Below the pieces are notes generated by a model. That model ran no database searches, was not told where the DNA came from, and worked only from the letters and a program-made list of their open reading frames with translations. DNA of 64,000 nucleotides from Microbacterium aurantiacum. Lineage in GTDB: Bacteria > Actinomycetota > Actinomycetes > Actinomycetales > Microbacteriaceae. Positions 27,222 through 38,472 of this stretch are shown here, piece by piece. The translations under genes and the position numbers were made by a program. Position 1 is the first letter of the stretch, and every line of letters starts with the position of its first letter. The stretch is taken from positions 191,072-255,071 of the forward strand of contig NZ_PGGU01000004.1 in NCBI RefSeq assembly GCF_002872075.1, read 5' to 3'.

Positions 27222-28441
27222 GCGTCATCCTCGTCATCAACAGCGGCTCCTCGTCGCTGAAGTACAGCCTCATCGATCTCGGACGCGAGAGCGAAATCGC
27301 CGGCGGGCTCATCGAGCGCATCGGACAGCCGGTCAGCGCGATCTCGCACACCGTGCGACAGACGGCGTCGCCGGGCGAGCCCGCGCCCACGATGCTCGAC
27401 GGCACCTACACGAGCGAGCTGCCGATCATCGATCACGACCAGGCGTTCCGGGTGATGCTCGAGCAGTTCGCCGCGCACGGACCGTCGCTCGCAGAGCATC
27501 CGCCCGCCGCTGTGGGCCACCGTGTCGTGCACGGCGGATCGCGCTTCATCGCCCCCACGCCGATCACGGAAGACGTCGAGGAGGCGATCGAGGAGCTCTC
27601 GGTGCTCGCGCCGCTGCACAACCCCGCCAATCTCGCCGGGATCGTCGCGGCGCGAGCCGTGTTCGACACCGTGCCGCACGTGGCGGTGTTCGACACCGCG
27701 TTCCACCAGACGCTGGAACCCGCGGCCTACACGTACGCGATCGATGCCGCGCTCGCCGCCGAGCATCAGGTGCGCCGCTACGGGTTCCACGGCACGAGCC
27801 ATCAGTACGTGAGCGCAGCGGCCGCGGCATACATGGACCGCGATCTCGGATCGCTGAAGCAGATCGTGTTCCACCTCGGGAACGGCGCCTCGGTGACAGC
27901 GGTCGACCGCGGTCGCTCGGTGGAGACGTCGATGGGGCTGACGCCGCTGGAGGGGCTCGTCATGGGCACGCGTTCCGGCGACATCGATGCGGCAGCGCTC
28001 CTGCACCTGGCCAGGACCGCAGGCCTCACGATCGACGATCTCGACACGCTGCTCAACAAGCGCAGCGGTCTGCTCGGGCTCGCCGGTCGCAGCGACATGC
28101 GCGACATCCTCGCCGGTGCGGATGCGGGGGAGGAAGCGTCGATCCTCGCGTTCGACGTCTACATCCACCGGCTGCGCGCCTACGCCGGCGCCTACATCGC
28201 CCAGCTCGGCGGCGTCGACGTCATCTCCTTCACCGCGGGCGTGGGCGAGAACGCCGCGCGCGTGCGCGCCGAGTCGATGTCGACGCTCGGCTTCGCCGGC
28301 GTCGAGATCGACCCTGTTCGCAACGAGTCGCGCGAGCGGGGCATCCGTCGCATCTCCACCGACGCCTCGCGGGTCGTGGTGCTCGTCGTGCCCACGAACG
28401 AAGAGCTTCAGATCGCCCGTCAGACCGCCGAGATGCTCTGA
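27218..28441 (+). CDS. ackA: Acetate kinase
   Basis: A 407-residue cytosolic enzyme that converts acetyl phosphate and ADP to acetate and ATP, reversibly. The ASKHA fold begins VILVINSGSSSLKYSLIDL. Catalytic and substrate motifs are seen in VGHRVVHGG, FDTAFHQTL, YGFHGTSHQYV and HLGNGASVTA, and the ATP-binding region is FTAGVGENAARVRAESM. It overlaps pta by 4 nt. With acs at 48.5-50.5 kb this genome holds both the low-affinity and high-affinity routes for acetate. No odd features were seen. Confidence 0.97.
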   Translation: MSVILVINSGSSSLKYSLIDLGRESEIAGGLIERIGQPVSAISHTVRQTASPGEPAPTMLDGTYTSELPIIDHDQAFRVMLEQFAAHGPSLAEHPPAAVGHRVVHGGSRFIAPTPITEDVEEAIEELSVLAPLHNPANLAGIVAARAVFDTVPHVAVFDTAFHQTLEPAAYTYAIDAALAAEHQVRRYGFHGTSHQYVSAAAAAYMDRDLGSLKQIVFHLGNGASVTAVDRGRSVETSMGLTPLEGLVMGTRSGDIDAAALLHLARTAGLTIDDLDTLLNKRSGLLGLAGRSDMRDILAGADAGEEASILAFDVYIHRLRAYAGAYIAQLGGVDVISFTAGVGENAARVRAESMSTLGFAGVEIDPVRNESRERGIRRISTDASRVVVLVVPTNEELQIARQTAEML

Positions 28442-28491
28442 CGAACCGACCGGCCCGGCGACACGCGGGGCAGCGCACGCCGGGTCCGGGG

Positions 28492-28520
28492 TTACCTCGG
28501 CCCCGAGCCCGGACTACGCT
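28492..28520 (+). promoter_or_regulatory. Promoter of the pgmB-GH65 operon
   Basis: TTACCT (28492-28497) and TACGCT (28515-28520) with a 17-nt spacer form a good promoter. The predicted start near 28527 leaves a 49-nt leader before the pgmB start codon, which has its own GGAGG. Confidence 0.55.
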
Positions 28521-28575
28521 TGCACAGTGGCACGGAGCAGTGCCGAACCCCTCGTCCTTTCTTCCGGAGGTTCCC

Positions 28576-29322
28576 GTGCCCGACACCCTGCCCGATCTGT
28601 TCCATGCGGAGGGCGTTCTCTTCGATCTCGACGGAGTGCTGACGCCCACAGCCGAAGTCCACATGAGCGCCTGGAAGACCGTCTTCGACGACGTCTTCGC
28701 GCGGTGGGGCATCGAGCCGCCGTACAGCGATGCCGATTACTTCGACTTCGTCGACGGCAAGAAGCGCTATGACGGCGTCGCGAGCCTCCTGCAGAGCCGC
28801 AACGTCGAAGTGCCCTGGGGCGACGTCGACGACGACCCGGCGGAGGAGACCGTCTGCGGCATCGGCAATCGCAAGAACGCCGCCTTCGCCGCCTCCCTCC
28901 GCAGCACCGGCATCGCGCCCTTCCCCGGCTCGCTCGCCCTGATCGAGAACCTCCGCGCCGCAGGCGTCCCCCTCGGCGTCGTCTCGAGCTCGAAGAACGC
29001 CGAAGAGGTGCTGGCCGCCGCCGGCATCCGCGACTTCTTCACGGTCGTCGTCGACGGCGTCGTCGCAGAGCGTGACGGCCTGGCATCCAAGCCCGCACCG
29101 GACATGTTCCGCGAGGGGGCGCGCGCTCTCGGGGTCGACCCGGCATCGAGCGTCGCCGTCGAGGACGCGACCTCAGGAGCGGCATCCGCAGCGGCTGCCG
29201 GCTTCGCCACCGTCGTCGGCGTCGACCGCGGCGCGGGCGCCGATGCACTGCGCGCCTCGGGTGCCACCCATATCGTCGACGACCTCGCCGAGTTCACCAC
29301 CGACCCCACGGAGACCGCATGA
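28576..29322 (+). CDS. pgmB: Beta-phosphoglucomutase (HAD family)
   Basis: A 248-residue HAD-superfamily mutase that turns beta-glucose-1-phosphate into glucose-6-phosphate. Motif I is LFDLDGVLTPTAEVH with the aspartate nucleophile and the second aspartate that defines mutases. Motif II is GVVSSSKNAEEVLAAAG, then KPAPDMFREGARALG and the motif III/IV acid pair VEDATSGAASAAAAG. GTG 28576 is preferred to the in-frame GTG 12 codons upstream because GGAGG lies 5 nt before it. Its stop overlaps the GH65 start. Such a pair converts a disaccharide and phosphate into glucose and glucose-6-phosphate. Confidence 0.92.
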   Translation: MPDTLPDLFHAEGVLFDLDGVLTPTAEVHMSAWKTVFDDVFARWGIEPPYSDADYFDFVDGKKRYDGVASLLQSRNVEVPWGDVDDDPAEETVCGIGNRKNAAFAASLRSTGIAPFPGSLALIENLRAAGVPLGVVSSSKNAEEVLAAAGIRDFFTVVVDGVVAERDGLASKPAPDMFREGARALGVDPASSVAVEDATSGAASAAAAGFATVVGVDRGAGADALRASGATHIVDDLAEFTTDPTETA

Positions 29323-31799
29323 TCGACCGCGACCATTTCCCCGTCGACCCGTGGCGTCTCATCGAGACGCGCTATTCCGAGGACGGCGTCGGCGAGACGC
29401 TGTTCACCGTCGGCAACGGCTATCTCGGTCTGCGCGGCAACCATATCGAGGGTCGCGGAGCGCACGAGCACGGGACGTTCATCAACGGGCTCCACGAGAC
29501 CTGGCCCATCCGGCACGCTGAGCAGGCCTACGGCTTCGCCGAGGTCGGCCAGACCATCGTGAACGCGCCGGACGCCAAGATCATGCGCGTCTATGTCGAT
29601 GATGAGCCGATCTCGTTCGACGAGGCGGATGTGCGCGAGTACCGCCGCACTCTCGACATGCGCACTGGCGTCCTGGAGCGGCTCGTCGTCTGGGAAACCC
29701 CGTCCGGCAAGCGCGTGCGCATCAAGGACGAGCGTCTCGTCAGCTTCGAGGAGCGGCACCTGGCGGTCCTGCGTGTCGAGGTCGTCGTGGAGAACTCCGA
29801 CGCGCCGGTCACCATCAGCTGCCAGCTGCTGAACCGCCAGGACGGCGCCGGCGTGTACTCGGGCACCCCGGCCGCGGCGCAGAAGACCGGGTTCGACCCG
29901 CGCAGAGCCGAGAAGATCGCCAAGCGGGTGCTGGAGCCGGAGGAATTCTGGCAGGACGGCCTGCGCTCCGTCCTCTCCTATGAGGTCGCGGACTCCGGGA
30001 TGACCGTCGCGGTCATCGCCGACCACGTGATGGAGACGGAGAACGACTACAGCGCCCGCCAGCTCAGCGAGCCGGACACCGCCAAGAACGTGTTCCGGAT
30101 CCAGGCGAAGGCGGGCGTCCCGATCCGGCTCACGAAGCTCGTCAGCTACCACACCTCACGTGGAGTGCCGGCGCGGGAACTCGTCGACCGCTGCCGTCGG
30201 ACGCTGGACCGCGCGGCGGTCGAGGGCGTCGAGGCGCAGTTCCGCAAGCAGGCCGACTGGCTGGCGGCGTTCTGGGAGCGCAGCGATGTGCAGATCGGCG
30301 GTCACGACGACCTGCAGCAGGCCACGCGCTGGTGCCTCCTGCAGCTCGCCCAGGCCTCGGCGCGCGCCGACGGCAGCGGGGTGCCCGCGAAGGGTCTGTC
30401 CGGCTCCGGCTACAGCGGCCACTACTTCTGGGACACCGAGATCTACGTGCTCCCGTTCCTCACGTACACCTCGCCGCAGTGGGCCCGCAACGCCCTGCGC
30501 GCCCGCGTCCTGATGCTCCCGGCGGCGCGCCGTCGCGCCACGCAGCTGAACGAGGCCGGCGCGCTCTTCCCCTGGCGCACGATCAACGGAGAAGAGGCCT
30601 CCGCCTACTACGCGGCGGGCACGGCGCAGTACCACATCAACGCCGACGTCAGCTTCGCCCTCGGCAAGTACGTCCGCGCGACCGGAGACGAGGAGTTCCT
30701 CCGGCGCGAAGGCGTCGACATCGCCGTGGAGACGGCGCGACTGTGGGCGACGCTCGGATTCTGGCGCACCAACGAAGGCATCGAGACCTTCCACATCCAC
30801 GGTGTCACCGGCCCCGACGAGTACACGACGGTCGTCAACGACAACCTCTTCACGAACGTCATGGCACGCTACAACCTCCGTTATGCGGCCAGGGTGGTGC
30901 GGGAGATCGCGGAGGACGACCCCGCGGCGTACGCCGCACTGGTCGATCGCACCGATCTCACGCTCGGGGAGCCGGATGCCTGGGACCGCGCGGCCGAGGC
31001 GATGTTCATCCCGTTCAGCGAGAGCCTCGGCATCCATCCGCAGGACTCGCTGTTCCTGGAACGCGAACTGTGGGACCTCGCCCACACCCCGAAGGAGCAG
31101 CGTCCGCTGCTGCTGCACTTCCACCCCCTGGTGATCTACCGGTTCCAGGTGCTCAAGCAGGCGGATGTCGTGCTCGCGCTGTTCCTGCAGGGCAACCACT
31201 TCACTCCGGAGGAGAAACTCGCCGACTTCGAGTACTACGACCCGCTGACTACCGGCGACTCCACGCTGTCGGCGGTCGTGCAGTCGATCCTCGCCGCCGA
31301 GGTGGGGTATCAGGACCTCGCCAAGGAGTACTTCGCGCAGTCGATCTTCGTCGACCTCGGAGACCTGCACCACAATGCGGCCGACGGTGTGCACGTGGCG
31401 TCGGCCGGCGGGGTGTGGACTGCGCTGGTGTCCGGATTCGGCGGGATGCGGGACCACGCGGGCGAGCTCAGCTTCGACCCGCGGCTCCCGGCTGACTGGC
31501 CCTCGCTGTCGTTCCCGATGCAGTGGCAGGGATCCTCGCTGCAGATCACCGTGACGCGCGGAGAGCTGCGCGTCGAGGTGCGCGCGGGGGAGCCGGTCGA
31601 GTTCACAGTGCGCGGTGCGTCGTACACGGCGACGGTCGAGGCGGATGCGGTCGTCGCACTCGCCGATCAGGGGCCGCTCATCCCCGGTCGGCCGACGCTG
31701 CGCCGTTTCGCGGGTGCGCGCCGTGACGACGGAACGCAGCTCTCGGCATCCGTCCCGGTGATCACGACGGCGATCCCGATCATCGAGACGGTCGACTGA
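29319..31799 (+). CDS. Glycoside hydrolase family 65 phosphorylase (maltose/trehalose type)
   Basis: An 826-residue inverting disaccharide phosphorylase that releases beta-glucose-1-phosphate from an alpha-glucosyl disaccharide. The N-terminal beta-sandwich has ETLFTVGNGYLGLRGNH. The (alpha/alpha)6 barrel has GHYFWDTEIYVLPFLTYTSP and TGPDEYTTVVNDN with the catalytic acid Glu501. The phosphate-binding part follows, with HHNAADGVHVASAGGVW near the end. Maltose, trehalose, kojibiose and nigerose phosphorylases share these motifs, so the exact disaccharide is open. Coupling by ATGA overlap to pgmB is the classic arrangement. Together with the ABC importer at 5.4-9 kb it points to intracellular phosphorolysis of an imported alpha-glucoside. 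Confidence 0.9.
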   Translation: MIDRDHFPVDPWRLIETRYSEDGVGETLFTVGNGYLGLRGNHIEGRGAHEHGTFINGLHETWPIRHAEQAYGFAEVGQTIVNAPDAKIMRVYVDDEPISFDEADVREYRRTLDMRTGVLERLVVWETPSGKRVRIKDERLVSFEERHLAVLRVEVVVENSDAPVTISCQLLNRQDGAGVYSGTPAAAQKTGFDPRRAEKIAKRVLEPEEFWQDGLRSVLSYEVADSGMTVAVIADHVMETENDYSARQLSEPDTAKNVFRIQAKAGVPIRLTKLVSYHTSRGVPARELVDRCRRTLDRAAVEGVEAQFRKQADWLAAFWERSDVQIGGHDDLQQATRWCLLQLAQASARADGSGVPAKGLSGSGYSGHYFWDTEIYVLPFLTYTSPQWARNALRARVLMLPAARRRATQLNEAGALFPWRTINGEEASAYYAAGTAQYHINADVSFALGKYVRATGDEEFLRREGVDIAVETARLWATLGFWRTNEGIETFHIHGVTGPDEYTTVVNDNLFTNVMARYNLRYAARVVREIAEDDPAAYAALVDRTDLTLGEPDAWDRAAEAMFIPFSESLGIHPQDSLFLERELWDLAHTPKEQRPLLLHFHPLVIYRFQVLKQADVVLALFLQGNHFTPEEKLADFEYYDPLTTGDSTLSAVVQSILAAEVGYQDLAKEYFAQSIFVDLGDLHHNAADGVHVASAGGVWTALVSGFGGMRDHAGELSFDPRLPADWPSLSFPMQWQGSSLQITVTRGELRVEVRAGEPVEFTVRGASYTATVEADAVVALADQGPLIPGRPTLRRFAGARRDDGTQLSASVPVITTAIPIIETVD

Positions 31800-31809
31800 G
31801 GATCGCTCC

Positions 31810-31837
31810 CGGCGGGCGCAGGGAACTGCGCCCGCCG
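31810..31837 (+). terminator. Stem-loop after the GH65 gene
   Basis: CGGCGGGCGCAG (31810-31821) pairs perfectly with CTGCGCCCGCCG (31826-31837) around GGAA. No T-run follows. It separates the pgmB operon from the dnaX promoter. Confidence 0.65.
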
Positions 31838-31867
31838 AGTGTCGCCGGCACGCCGTAGGCTGTTGAG

Positions 31868-34240
31868 GTGACCACAGCCCTCTACCGCCGCTACCGGCCC
31901 GAGTCCTTCGGCGAGATGATCGGGCAGTCCCAGGTGACCGAGCCGCTGATGACCGCATTGCGCGGCGACCGCGTCGGCCACGCCTACCTCTTCTCCGGAC
32001 CCCGCGGATGCGGCAAGACCACGTCCGCCCGCATCCTCGCGCGCTGCCTGAACTGCGCGGAGGGTCCGACCGACACCCCGTGCGGCACCTGTCCGAGCTG
32101 CGTCGAGCTGTCCCGCGCCGGCGGCGGCTCGCTCGACGTGGTCGAGATCGACGCGGCCAGCCACAACGGCGTCGACGACGCGCGTGACCTCCGCGAGCGC
32201 GCGACCTTCGCCCCCAGCCGCGACCGCTTCAAGATCTTCATCCTCGACGAGGCGCACATGGTGACGCCGCAGGGGTTCAACGCGCTGCTCAAGCTCGTCG
32301 AAGAGCCTCCGCCGCACGTGAAATTCATCTTCGCGACGACCGAGCCCGAGAAGGTCCTCGGCACCATCCGCTCGCGCACCCACCATTACCCGTTCCGGCT
32401 CGTCCCCCCGGCGGCGATGCTCGAGTACGTCGCGAAGCTCTGCGGCGAGGAAGGCGTGATCGTCGAGCAGGGCGTGCTGCCGCTCGTCGTCCGCGCCGGT
32501 GGCGGCTCGCCGCGAGACACGCTGTCGCTGCTCGATCAGCTCATCGCCGGCTCCGACGCTCCCGCAGGCTCCGAGACCGTCACGGTCGCCTACGCACGCG
32601 CGGTCGCCCTGCTCGGCTACACGCATGCGGCCCTGCTCGACGAGATCGTCGATGCGCTCGCCGCGGCGGATGCGGCCACGGCCTTCCCGGCGATCGACCG
32701 GGTGGTGCAGACGGGGCAGGACCCGCGGCGTTTCGTCGACGATCTGCTCGAGCGCCTGCGCGACCTCATCGTCATCGCCGCTGTCGGCGCCGGTGCATCC
32801 GCCGTGCTCCGCGGCATCGCCGAGGACGACCTCGAGCGCATGCGCGCCCAGGCGTCGTCGTTCGGCTCGGCGCGCCTCTCCCGCACCGCCGACCTCGTCA
32901 GCGCCGCACTCGACGACATGTCCGGTGCGACCTCGCCGCGACTGCACCTCGAGCTCATGGTCGCTCGCGTGCTCGCCAGCGCGGGAACGGCGGATGCTGC
33001 GCCGACGACTTCTGCCCCCTCGGTGGTGGAGCGAACGAGCCCCACGAGCGAGGCCAAGCGCGCCGACCGGTCCTCGGTTCCGGCCGAGACCGCGGCACCG
33101 GCCTCCGCTTCTCCGGCGGTCGCCGCCCCCGTAGCCGCGTCTGCGCCCGACACCGGCGCTACGCCGGTCGGTGCCTCCGCGTCGGCGCAATCCACCCCGA
33201 CTGCCGCCGCCGCGGATCCCGCCCCGGCAGGCCCGGTGACCTTCGAGCGCATCATCGCCGTCTGGCCCGCCGTCCTCACGCGGTTGGAAGGCATCAGTCG
33301 CACGTCGTGGTTGCTGGCCACGGCCGTGCAGCCGCTCGCGTACGGCACCGATTCCGAAGTCCTCACGCTGGGGTTCACCAGCCAGCACGACGTCGCGAAG
33401 TTCAAGGGCTCGACCCCGGGCTCGGGTCCGTCCGATCACCTTCGGACAGCGATCGAACACGAGGTCGGCGTGCGCGTGAAGTACCTCCCGGCGCCTCTTC
33501 CGACGGGAGCGGCGACGCGTCAGATCTCGACGGATGCGCCCGGTGGACGGTCGCAGAGTGGCGCGGATTCCGCCGATTCCGCGGAGCCTGCGAGTACGCG
33601 TCCGGCCGATGCACCCGCGCCCGCAGCGACCCGTACATCGAGTGCGCCCGCTGCAGTCGGCGCCGGCCCGGCAGGTGCATCCGGATCGGGCGATGCCGGT
33701 TCCGGCGGCGCTCCTGCTCCGGCGTCCGGTTCTTCGACCCGTCCGCAGTCCCGTGCCTCGTCCGCGCCGACGGTCACCGAGTGGGCTGTCGCGCCGATTC
33801 CCACGGCAGTGGAATCCCCGGTCACCGTGGCGCCGCCGGCCCCGCAGCTCCCGGTCGACGACGAGCCGGCCGAGGTCGAGTCCGCGGCATCCATCCCGCA
33901 GACGCCCGTCGACGGCGCGATCGATTCCGACGAGCCGCCGCTGCCCGGCGACGACGACGTGCCCTACTTCGACGACGAGCCGCCCTACGACCCGTCCTAC
34001 GAGCCGCCGGCGTCTTCGAGTGTCACGACGGCTCGCTCCGCCGCCGCTCCGCGGTCTGCCCCGGTGCAGGATGCTCAGCCGGCCCCGTCCGTGCCGTCCA
34101 CGAGGCCGGCGCCCGTCGTCTCCGATCGCAGCCCGGTCACCGGGGGAGTGCAGCGATACGGCGAGGCCGTGATCCGCCAGGTGCTCGGCGCGACGTTCGT
34201 GCGCGAAGAGCCCTACGAGCCGCCGACGAGGTTCGCCTGA
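31868..34240 (+). CDS. dnaX: DNA polymerase III subunit gamma/tau
   Basis: A 790-residue clamp-loader ATPase. The AAA+ core opens [18 protein letters not shown]; Walker A is GPRGCGKTT with Lys50, a four-Cys zinc site follows ([19 protein letters not shown]), and Walker B is [15 protein letters not shown]. Residues ~225-370 are domain III. From about residue 380 the protein is mostly Pro/Ala/Ser-rich linker around one small folded block ([20 protein letters not shown]), ending in an acidic Pro/Tyr tail and a conserved C-terminal peptide. GTG 31868 has TAGGCT 12 nt upstream and no ribosome-binding site. I found no A-run slippery site, so a separate frameshifted gamma form is not indicated. recR follows with a 1-nt overlap. 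Confidence 0.95.
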   Translation: MTTALYRRYRPESFGEMIGQSQVTEPLMTALRGDRVGHAYLFSGPRGCGKTTSARILARCLNCAEGPTDTPCGTCPSCVELSRAGGGSLDVVEIDAASHNGVDDARDLRERATFAPSRDRFKIFILDEAHMVTPQGFNALLKLVEEPPPHVKFIFATTEPEKVLGTIRSRTHHYPFRLVPPAAMLEYVAKLCGEEGVIVEQGVLPLVVRAGGGSPRDTLSLLDQLIAGSDAPAGSETVTVAYARAVALLGYTHAALLDEIVDALAAADAATAFPAIDRVVQTGQDPRRFVDDLLERLRDLIVIAAVGAGASAVLRGIAEDDLERMRAQASSFGSARLSRTADLVSAALDDMSGATSPRLHLELMVARVLASAGTADAAPTTSAPSVVERTSPTSEAKRADRSSVPAETAAPASASPAVAAPVAASAPDTGATPVGASASAQSTPTAAAADPAPAGPVTFERIIAVWPAVLTRLEGISRTSWLLATAVQPLAYGTDSEVLTLGFTSQHDVAKFKGSTPGSGPSDHLRTAIEHEVGVRVKYLPAPLPTGAATRQISTDAPGGRSQSGADSADSAEPASTRPADAPAPAATRTSSAPAAVGAGPAGASGSGDAGSGGAPAPASGSSTRPQSRASSAPTVTEWAVAPIPTAVESPVTVAPPAPQLPVDDEPAEVESAASIPQTPVDGAIDSDEPPLPGDDDVPYFDDEPPYDPSYEPPASSSVTTARSAAAPRSAPVQDAQPAPSVPSTRPAPVVSDRSPVTGGVQRYGEAVIRQVLGATFVREEPYEPPTRFA

Positions 34241-34833
34241 TGTACGACGGCATCGTTCAGGAACTCATCGACGAGTTCGGCCGCCTTCCCGGCATCGGTC
34301 CGAAGTCGGCGCAGCGCATTGCGTTCCACATCCTGCAGACGCCGACGTTCGACGTCGCCCGGTTGTCCGAACTCCTCACCGAGGTGCGCATCCGGGTGCG
34401 CTTCTGCGAGATCTGCGGAAACGTCGCCGAGCAGGAGCGCTGCGCGATCTGCCGTGACCCGCGTCGAAACCCGGCGCTGATCTGCGTCGTGGAGGACGCG
34501 AAGGACGTCGCGGCGATCGAGCGCACCCGCGAGTTCCGCGGGCTGTACCACGTGCTCGGCGGTGTGATCAGCCCGATCGCAGGCATCGGCCCCGACGATC
34601 TGCGCATCGCCCAGCTGATGACGCGCCTCGCCGACGGCACGGTGCAGGAGGTCATCCTCGCCACCAACCCGAACCTCGAGGGCGAGGCGACCGCGAGCTA
34701 TCTCAGCCGTCTGCTCACGACCATGCAGATCACCGTCTCGCGGCTGGCTTCGGGCCTTCCCGTCGGCGGTGACCTCGAGTACGCAGACGAGGTCACCCTC
34801 GGACGCGCGTTCGAGGGACGGCGGGTGCTGTGA
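34240..34833 (+). CDS. recR: Recombination mediator protein RecR
   Basis: A 197-residue RecR, which with RecF/RecO loads RecA at gaps. The helix-hairpin-helix is [20 protein letters not shown], the four-Cys zinc finger is [16 protein letters not shown], and the Toprim domain runs from [16 protein letters not shown] to [18 protein letters not shown]. The Walker-like C-terminus has [20 protein letters not shown]. The start ATG overlaps the dnaX stop (TGATG), the usual dnaX-recR coupling. The length is normal. Confidence 0.97.
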   Translation: MYDGIVQELIDEFGRLPGIGPKSAQRIAFHILQTPTFDVARLSELLTEVRIRVRFCEICGNVAEQERCAICRDPRRNPALICVVEDAKDVAAIERTREFRGLYHVLGGVISPIAGIGPDDLRIAQLMTRLADGTVQEVILATNPNLEGEATASYLSRLLTTMQITVSRLASGLPVGGDLEYADEVTLGRAFEGRRVL

Positions 34834-34879
34834 CTCCGGTCGGATCGCGGAACCCGGTGCAGCACGGCGCGGTGGCGCG

Positions 34880-35803
34880 GTGAACGCCCACTCCGGGTTC
34901 ACGCGGCGAGGCTGGCTCCTGTTCGGGGCGATGGCATTGCTGTGGGGCGTGCCCTATCTGTTCATCAGCATCGCCGTCGAGTCGATCTCGCCTCCGGCGA
35001 TCGTCGCAGGCCGCACCCTCATCGCCGCGCTGCTGCTGCTGCCGTTCGCGATCCGCAACGGGTCGCTGCGCGCCGCACTGAAGCACTGGCCCTGGGTGCT
35101 CGCCTTCGGGCTGATCGAGATGGCCGGTCCCTTCGTGCTGCTCGGCCATGCCGAGATGACACTGCCGTCCGGCTTGACCGGCCTGCTCGTCGCCACCGTG
35201 CCGCTGTTCGCGGCGCTCATCGCGCTGGGCGGCGGCGATCGAGGCGTGCTCCGCCCGGCGCGCGCGATCGGCCTGGTCGTCGGATTCATCGGGGTCGCCG
35301 TCGTCGTCGCCGGCCCTGGACTGTTCGGTGGCGAGATGAACCTGCTCGCAGCGGGGGAGGTTCTGCTGGTCGCGGTGCTCTACGCGATCGCGCCGTTCGT
35401 CGTGGCGCGCAAGCTCGCCGACGTTCCGTCCCTGGGGACGATCACGTTGTCGCTGCTGATGATCGGCATCCTCTACCTGCCGATCGGTCTCGTCACCCAG
35501 CACCGCGTGCCGACCGTTCCCTCGGCTCTGGCGCTCCTGGCGCTGGCCGTCATCTGCACCGCCGTCGCGTTCCTCGCTTTCTTCGCCCTCATCCGCGAAG
35601 TCGGTCCGGTGCGCGCACCGCTGTTCACCTACGTGAACCCGGTGGTCGCGATCCTCCTCGGCGCGGTCGTCCTCGCCGAGCCGCTGACGCCCGGTCTGCT
35701 CGTCGGCTTCCCGCTGATCATCATCGGCTGCTGGTTCGCCGGCACCGGCGGGCGCCTCCGCTCGGCCGCATCCCCTGCCCCGCCCGCGGTTCCTGCGCCC
35801 TGA
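34880..35803 (+). CDS. EamA/DMT-family transporter
   Basis: A 307-residue membrane protein with ten predicted helices in two EamA repeats. The first repeat has WLLFGAMALLWGVPYLFI and LIEMAGPFVLLGHAEMTLP. The second has LLMIGILYLPIGLV and the end FTYVNPVVAILLGAVVLAEP, a conserved EamA ending. Family members export amino acids, nucleobases or other metabolites; this substrate is unknown. Its start is GTG 34880 with no clear ribosome-binding site, 46 nt after recR. It lies directly upstream of lysC; a role in exporting an aspartate-family amino acid is possible but unsupported. Confidence 0.88.
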   Translation: MNAHSGFTRRGWLLFGAMALLWGVPYLFISIAVESISPPAIVAGRTLIAALLLLPFAIRNGSLRAALKHWPWVLAFGLIEMAGPFVLLGHAEMTLPSGLTGLLVATVPLFAALIALGGGDRGVLRPARAIGLVVGFIGVAVVVAGPGLFGGEMNLLAAGEVLLVAVLYAIAPFVVARKLADVPSLGTITLSLLMIGILYLPIGLVTQHRVPTVPSALALLALAVICTAVAFLAFFALIREVGPVRAPLFTYVNPVVAILLGAVVLAEPLTPGLLVGFPLIIIGCWFAGTGGRLRSAASPAPPAVPAP

Positions 35804-35864
35804 AGGGGCAAATCGAGGAGCGTGTGCAGCCGTCACATGCACAGCACGGCATATGCGGCGAACG

Positions 35865-35870
35865 TAGAAT
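35865..35870 (+). promoter_or_regulatory. -10 element of the lysC promoter
   Basis: TAGAAT matches the actinobacterial -10 consensus and lies 39 nt before the lysC start, in the only gap (106 nt) between the EamA gene and lysC. The -35 is not clear. Confidence 0.45.
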
Positions 35871-35909
35871 GTGCGTGGGCGGATCCGCCCGACACCCCCG
35901 GGAGTGAAC

Positions 35910-37199
35910 GTGGCCCTCATCGTGCAGAAGTACGGCGGCTCGTCCGTCGCCGATGCGGCGAGCATCAAGCGCGTCGCCAAGCGCATCGTCGACACGCGCC
36001 GTGCCGGCCATGATGTCGTCGTCGCGGTCAGTGCGATGGGCGACACCACCGACGAGCTGCTCGACCTCGCGAACGAGGTCGCGCCGATTCCGGCCCCGCG
36101 CGAGCTCGACATGCTGCTCTCCAGCGGTGAGCGCATCTCGATGGCCCTCCTCGCGATGGCGATCCACTCGATGGGGTTCGAGGCGCGTTCGTTCACCGGC
36201 AGCCAGGCCGGCATGATCACCGACTCCAAGCACGGATCGGCCCGGATCGTCGACGTCACCCCGATCCGGCTCCGCGAGGCGCTCGATGAGGGCGCCATCG
36301 TCATCGTCGCCGGCTTCCAGGGGTTCAATCGCGACACCCGCGACATCACCACGCTCGGCCGCGGCGGCTCCGACACGACCGCGGTGGCCCTGGCGGCGGC
36401 GCTCGACGCCGATGTCTGCGAGATCTACAGCGACGTCGACGGCATCTTCACCGCCGACCCCCGGGTCATCCCGCGGGCGCAGAAGCTCGATCATGTCAGC
36501 AGCGAGGAGATGCTCGAGCTCGCCGCCAACGGCGCCAAGGTGCTCTACATCCGCGCCGTCGAGTACGCCCGCCGTCACGGCGTTCTCATCCACGCCCGGT
36601 CGACCTTCTCGTCGGCCGAGGGCACGTACGTTCTGGGCGAGGGAATGAAGAATCCTCGCGAAGCCGAGGGAGCAGCAGCCATGGAAGAACCGATCGTCGC
36701 CGGCGTCGCGACCGACTTCAGCCACGCCAAGATCACGGTCGCCGGCGTGCCGGATGTTCCGGGCAAGGCCGCTGAGATCTTCAAGATCGTCGCGAAGTCC
36801 GGCGCGAACGTCGACATGATCGTGCAGAACGTGTCAGCGGCATCCACCCGGCGCACCGACATCTCCTTCACGGTCCCGAAGGCCGATGCGGCTGCCGCGC
36901 TGAAGGCCCTGGCCGCCGAGCAGACCGAGGTCGGGTTCCAGAACCTCGTGCACGACGACCAGATCGGCAAGCTCTCCGTCGTCGGAGCCGGCATGCGCAC
37001 GCACTCCGGCGTCTCGGCGACCCTGTTCGAGGCGCTGTCCGCCGGCGGGATCAACATCGAGATGATCTCGACCTCCGAGATCCGCATCTCCGTGGTGCTC
37101 CGCGCCGACGACCTCGCCGAGGCCGCCCGCACGGTGCACACCGCCTACGGTCTCGACGGCGACGCCGAGGCCACGGTGCACGCCGGTTCCGGACGCTGA
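35910..37199 (+). CDS. lysC: Aspartate kinase
   Basis: A 429-residue enzyme that phosphorylates aspartate, the first step to lysine, threonine, methionine and diaminopimelate. The kinase domain begins [18 protein letters not shown], with [17 protein letters not shown] and [20 protein letters not shown]. Two ACT domains follow from about residue 262 ([20 protein letters not shown] and [20 protein letters not shown]), which bind lysine and threonine in the family. GTG 35910 has GGGAG a few nt upstream and starts right at the conserved kinase motif. An internal ATG at 36681 probably makes a separate regulatory subunit. asd follows, so the pair forms the usual ask-asd group. Confidence 0.96.
   Translation: MALIVQKYGGSSVADAASIKRVAKRIVDTRRAGHDVVVAVSAMGDTTDELLDLANEVAPIPAPRELDMLLSSGERISMALLAMAIHSMGFEARSFTGSQAGMITDSKHGSARIVDVTPIRLREALDEGAIVIVAGFQGFNRDTRDITTLGRGGSDTTAVALAAALDADVCEIYSDVDGIFTADPRVIPRAQKLDHVSSEEMLELAANGAKVLYIRAVEYARRHGVLIHARSTFSSAEGTYVLGEGMKNPREAEGAAAMEEPIVAGVATDFSHAKITVAGVPDVPGKAAEIFKIVAKSGANVDMIVQNVSAASTRRTDISFTVPKADAAAALKALAAEQTEVGFQNLVHDDQIGKLSVVGAGMRTHSGVSATLFEALSAGGINIEMISTSEIRISVVLRADDLAEAARTVHTAYGLDGDAEATVHAGSGR
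36681..37199 (+). CDS. lysC: Internal start: aspartate kinase beta subunit (in-frame product of lysC)
   Basis: ATG 36681 lies in frame inside lysC, preceded by the purine-rich GAGGGAGCAG. It would yield a 172-residue protein ([20 protein letters not shown]...) made of the two ACT domains only. In Corynebacterium and Bacillus, aspartate kinase is an alpha2-beta2 enzyme whose beta subunit arises exactly this way. Here it is inferred from the sequence and that precedent. Confidence 0.6.
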   Translation: MEEPIVAGVATDFSHAKITVAGVPDVPGKAAEIFKIVAKSGANVDMIVQNVSAASTRRTDISFTVPKADAAAALKALAAEQTEVGFQNLVHDDQIGKLSVVGAGMRTHSGVSATLFEALSAGGINIEMISTSEIRISVVLRADDLAEAARTVHTAYGLDGDAEATVHAGSGR

Positions 37200-37246
37200 C
37201 GGAGGCCGTGCCTCGCACGGCCCGGAGCATCGTCACGGCGCGGTAG

Positions 37247-38422
<1,176 letters not shown>

Positions 38423-38472
38423 CCCTTCGGCAGTGGTTCGGCGGCATCGTGCCCGGGAACTAGACTGGTTCG

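Noticed and set aside
28527..28772. Leaderless GTG micro-frame beginning at the predicted pgmB transcription start
   Set aside because: The GTG at 28527 is 12 nt after the -10, but its frame is Arg-rich, out of frame with pgmB and overlaps it for most of its length; pgmB has its own GGAGG.
29767..33460. Long antisense frames opposite GH65 and dnaX
   Set aside because: They are shadows of strongly conserved genes, with no ribosome-binding site or recognisable motifs.
31868..34240. Programmed frameshift in dnaX giving a short gamma form
   Set aside because: No A-run slippery heptamer with a following hairpin was found in this GC-rich gene.
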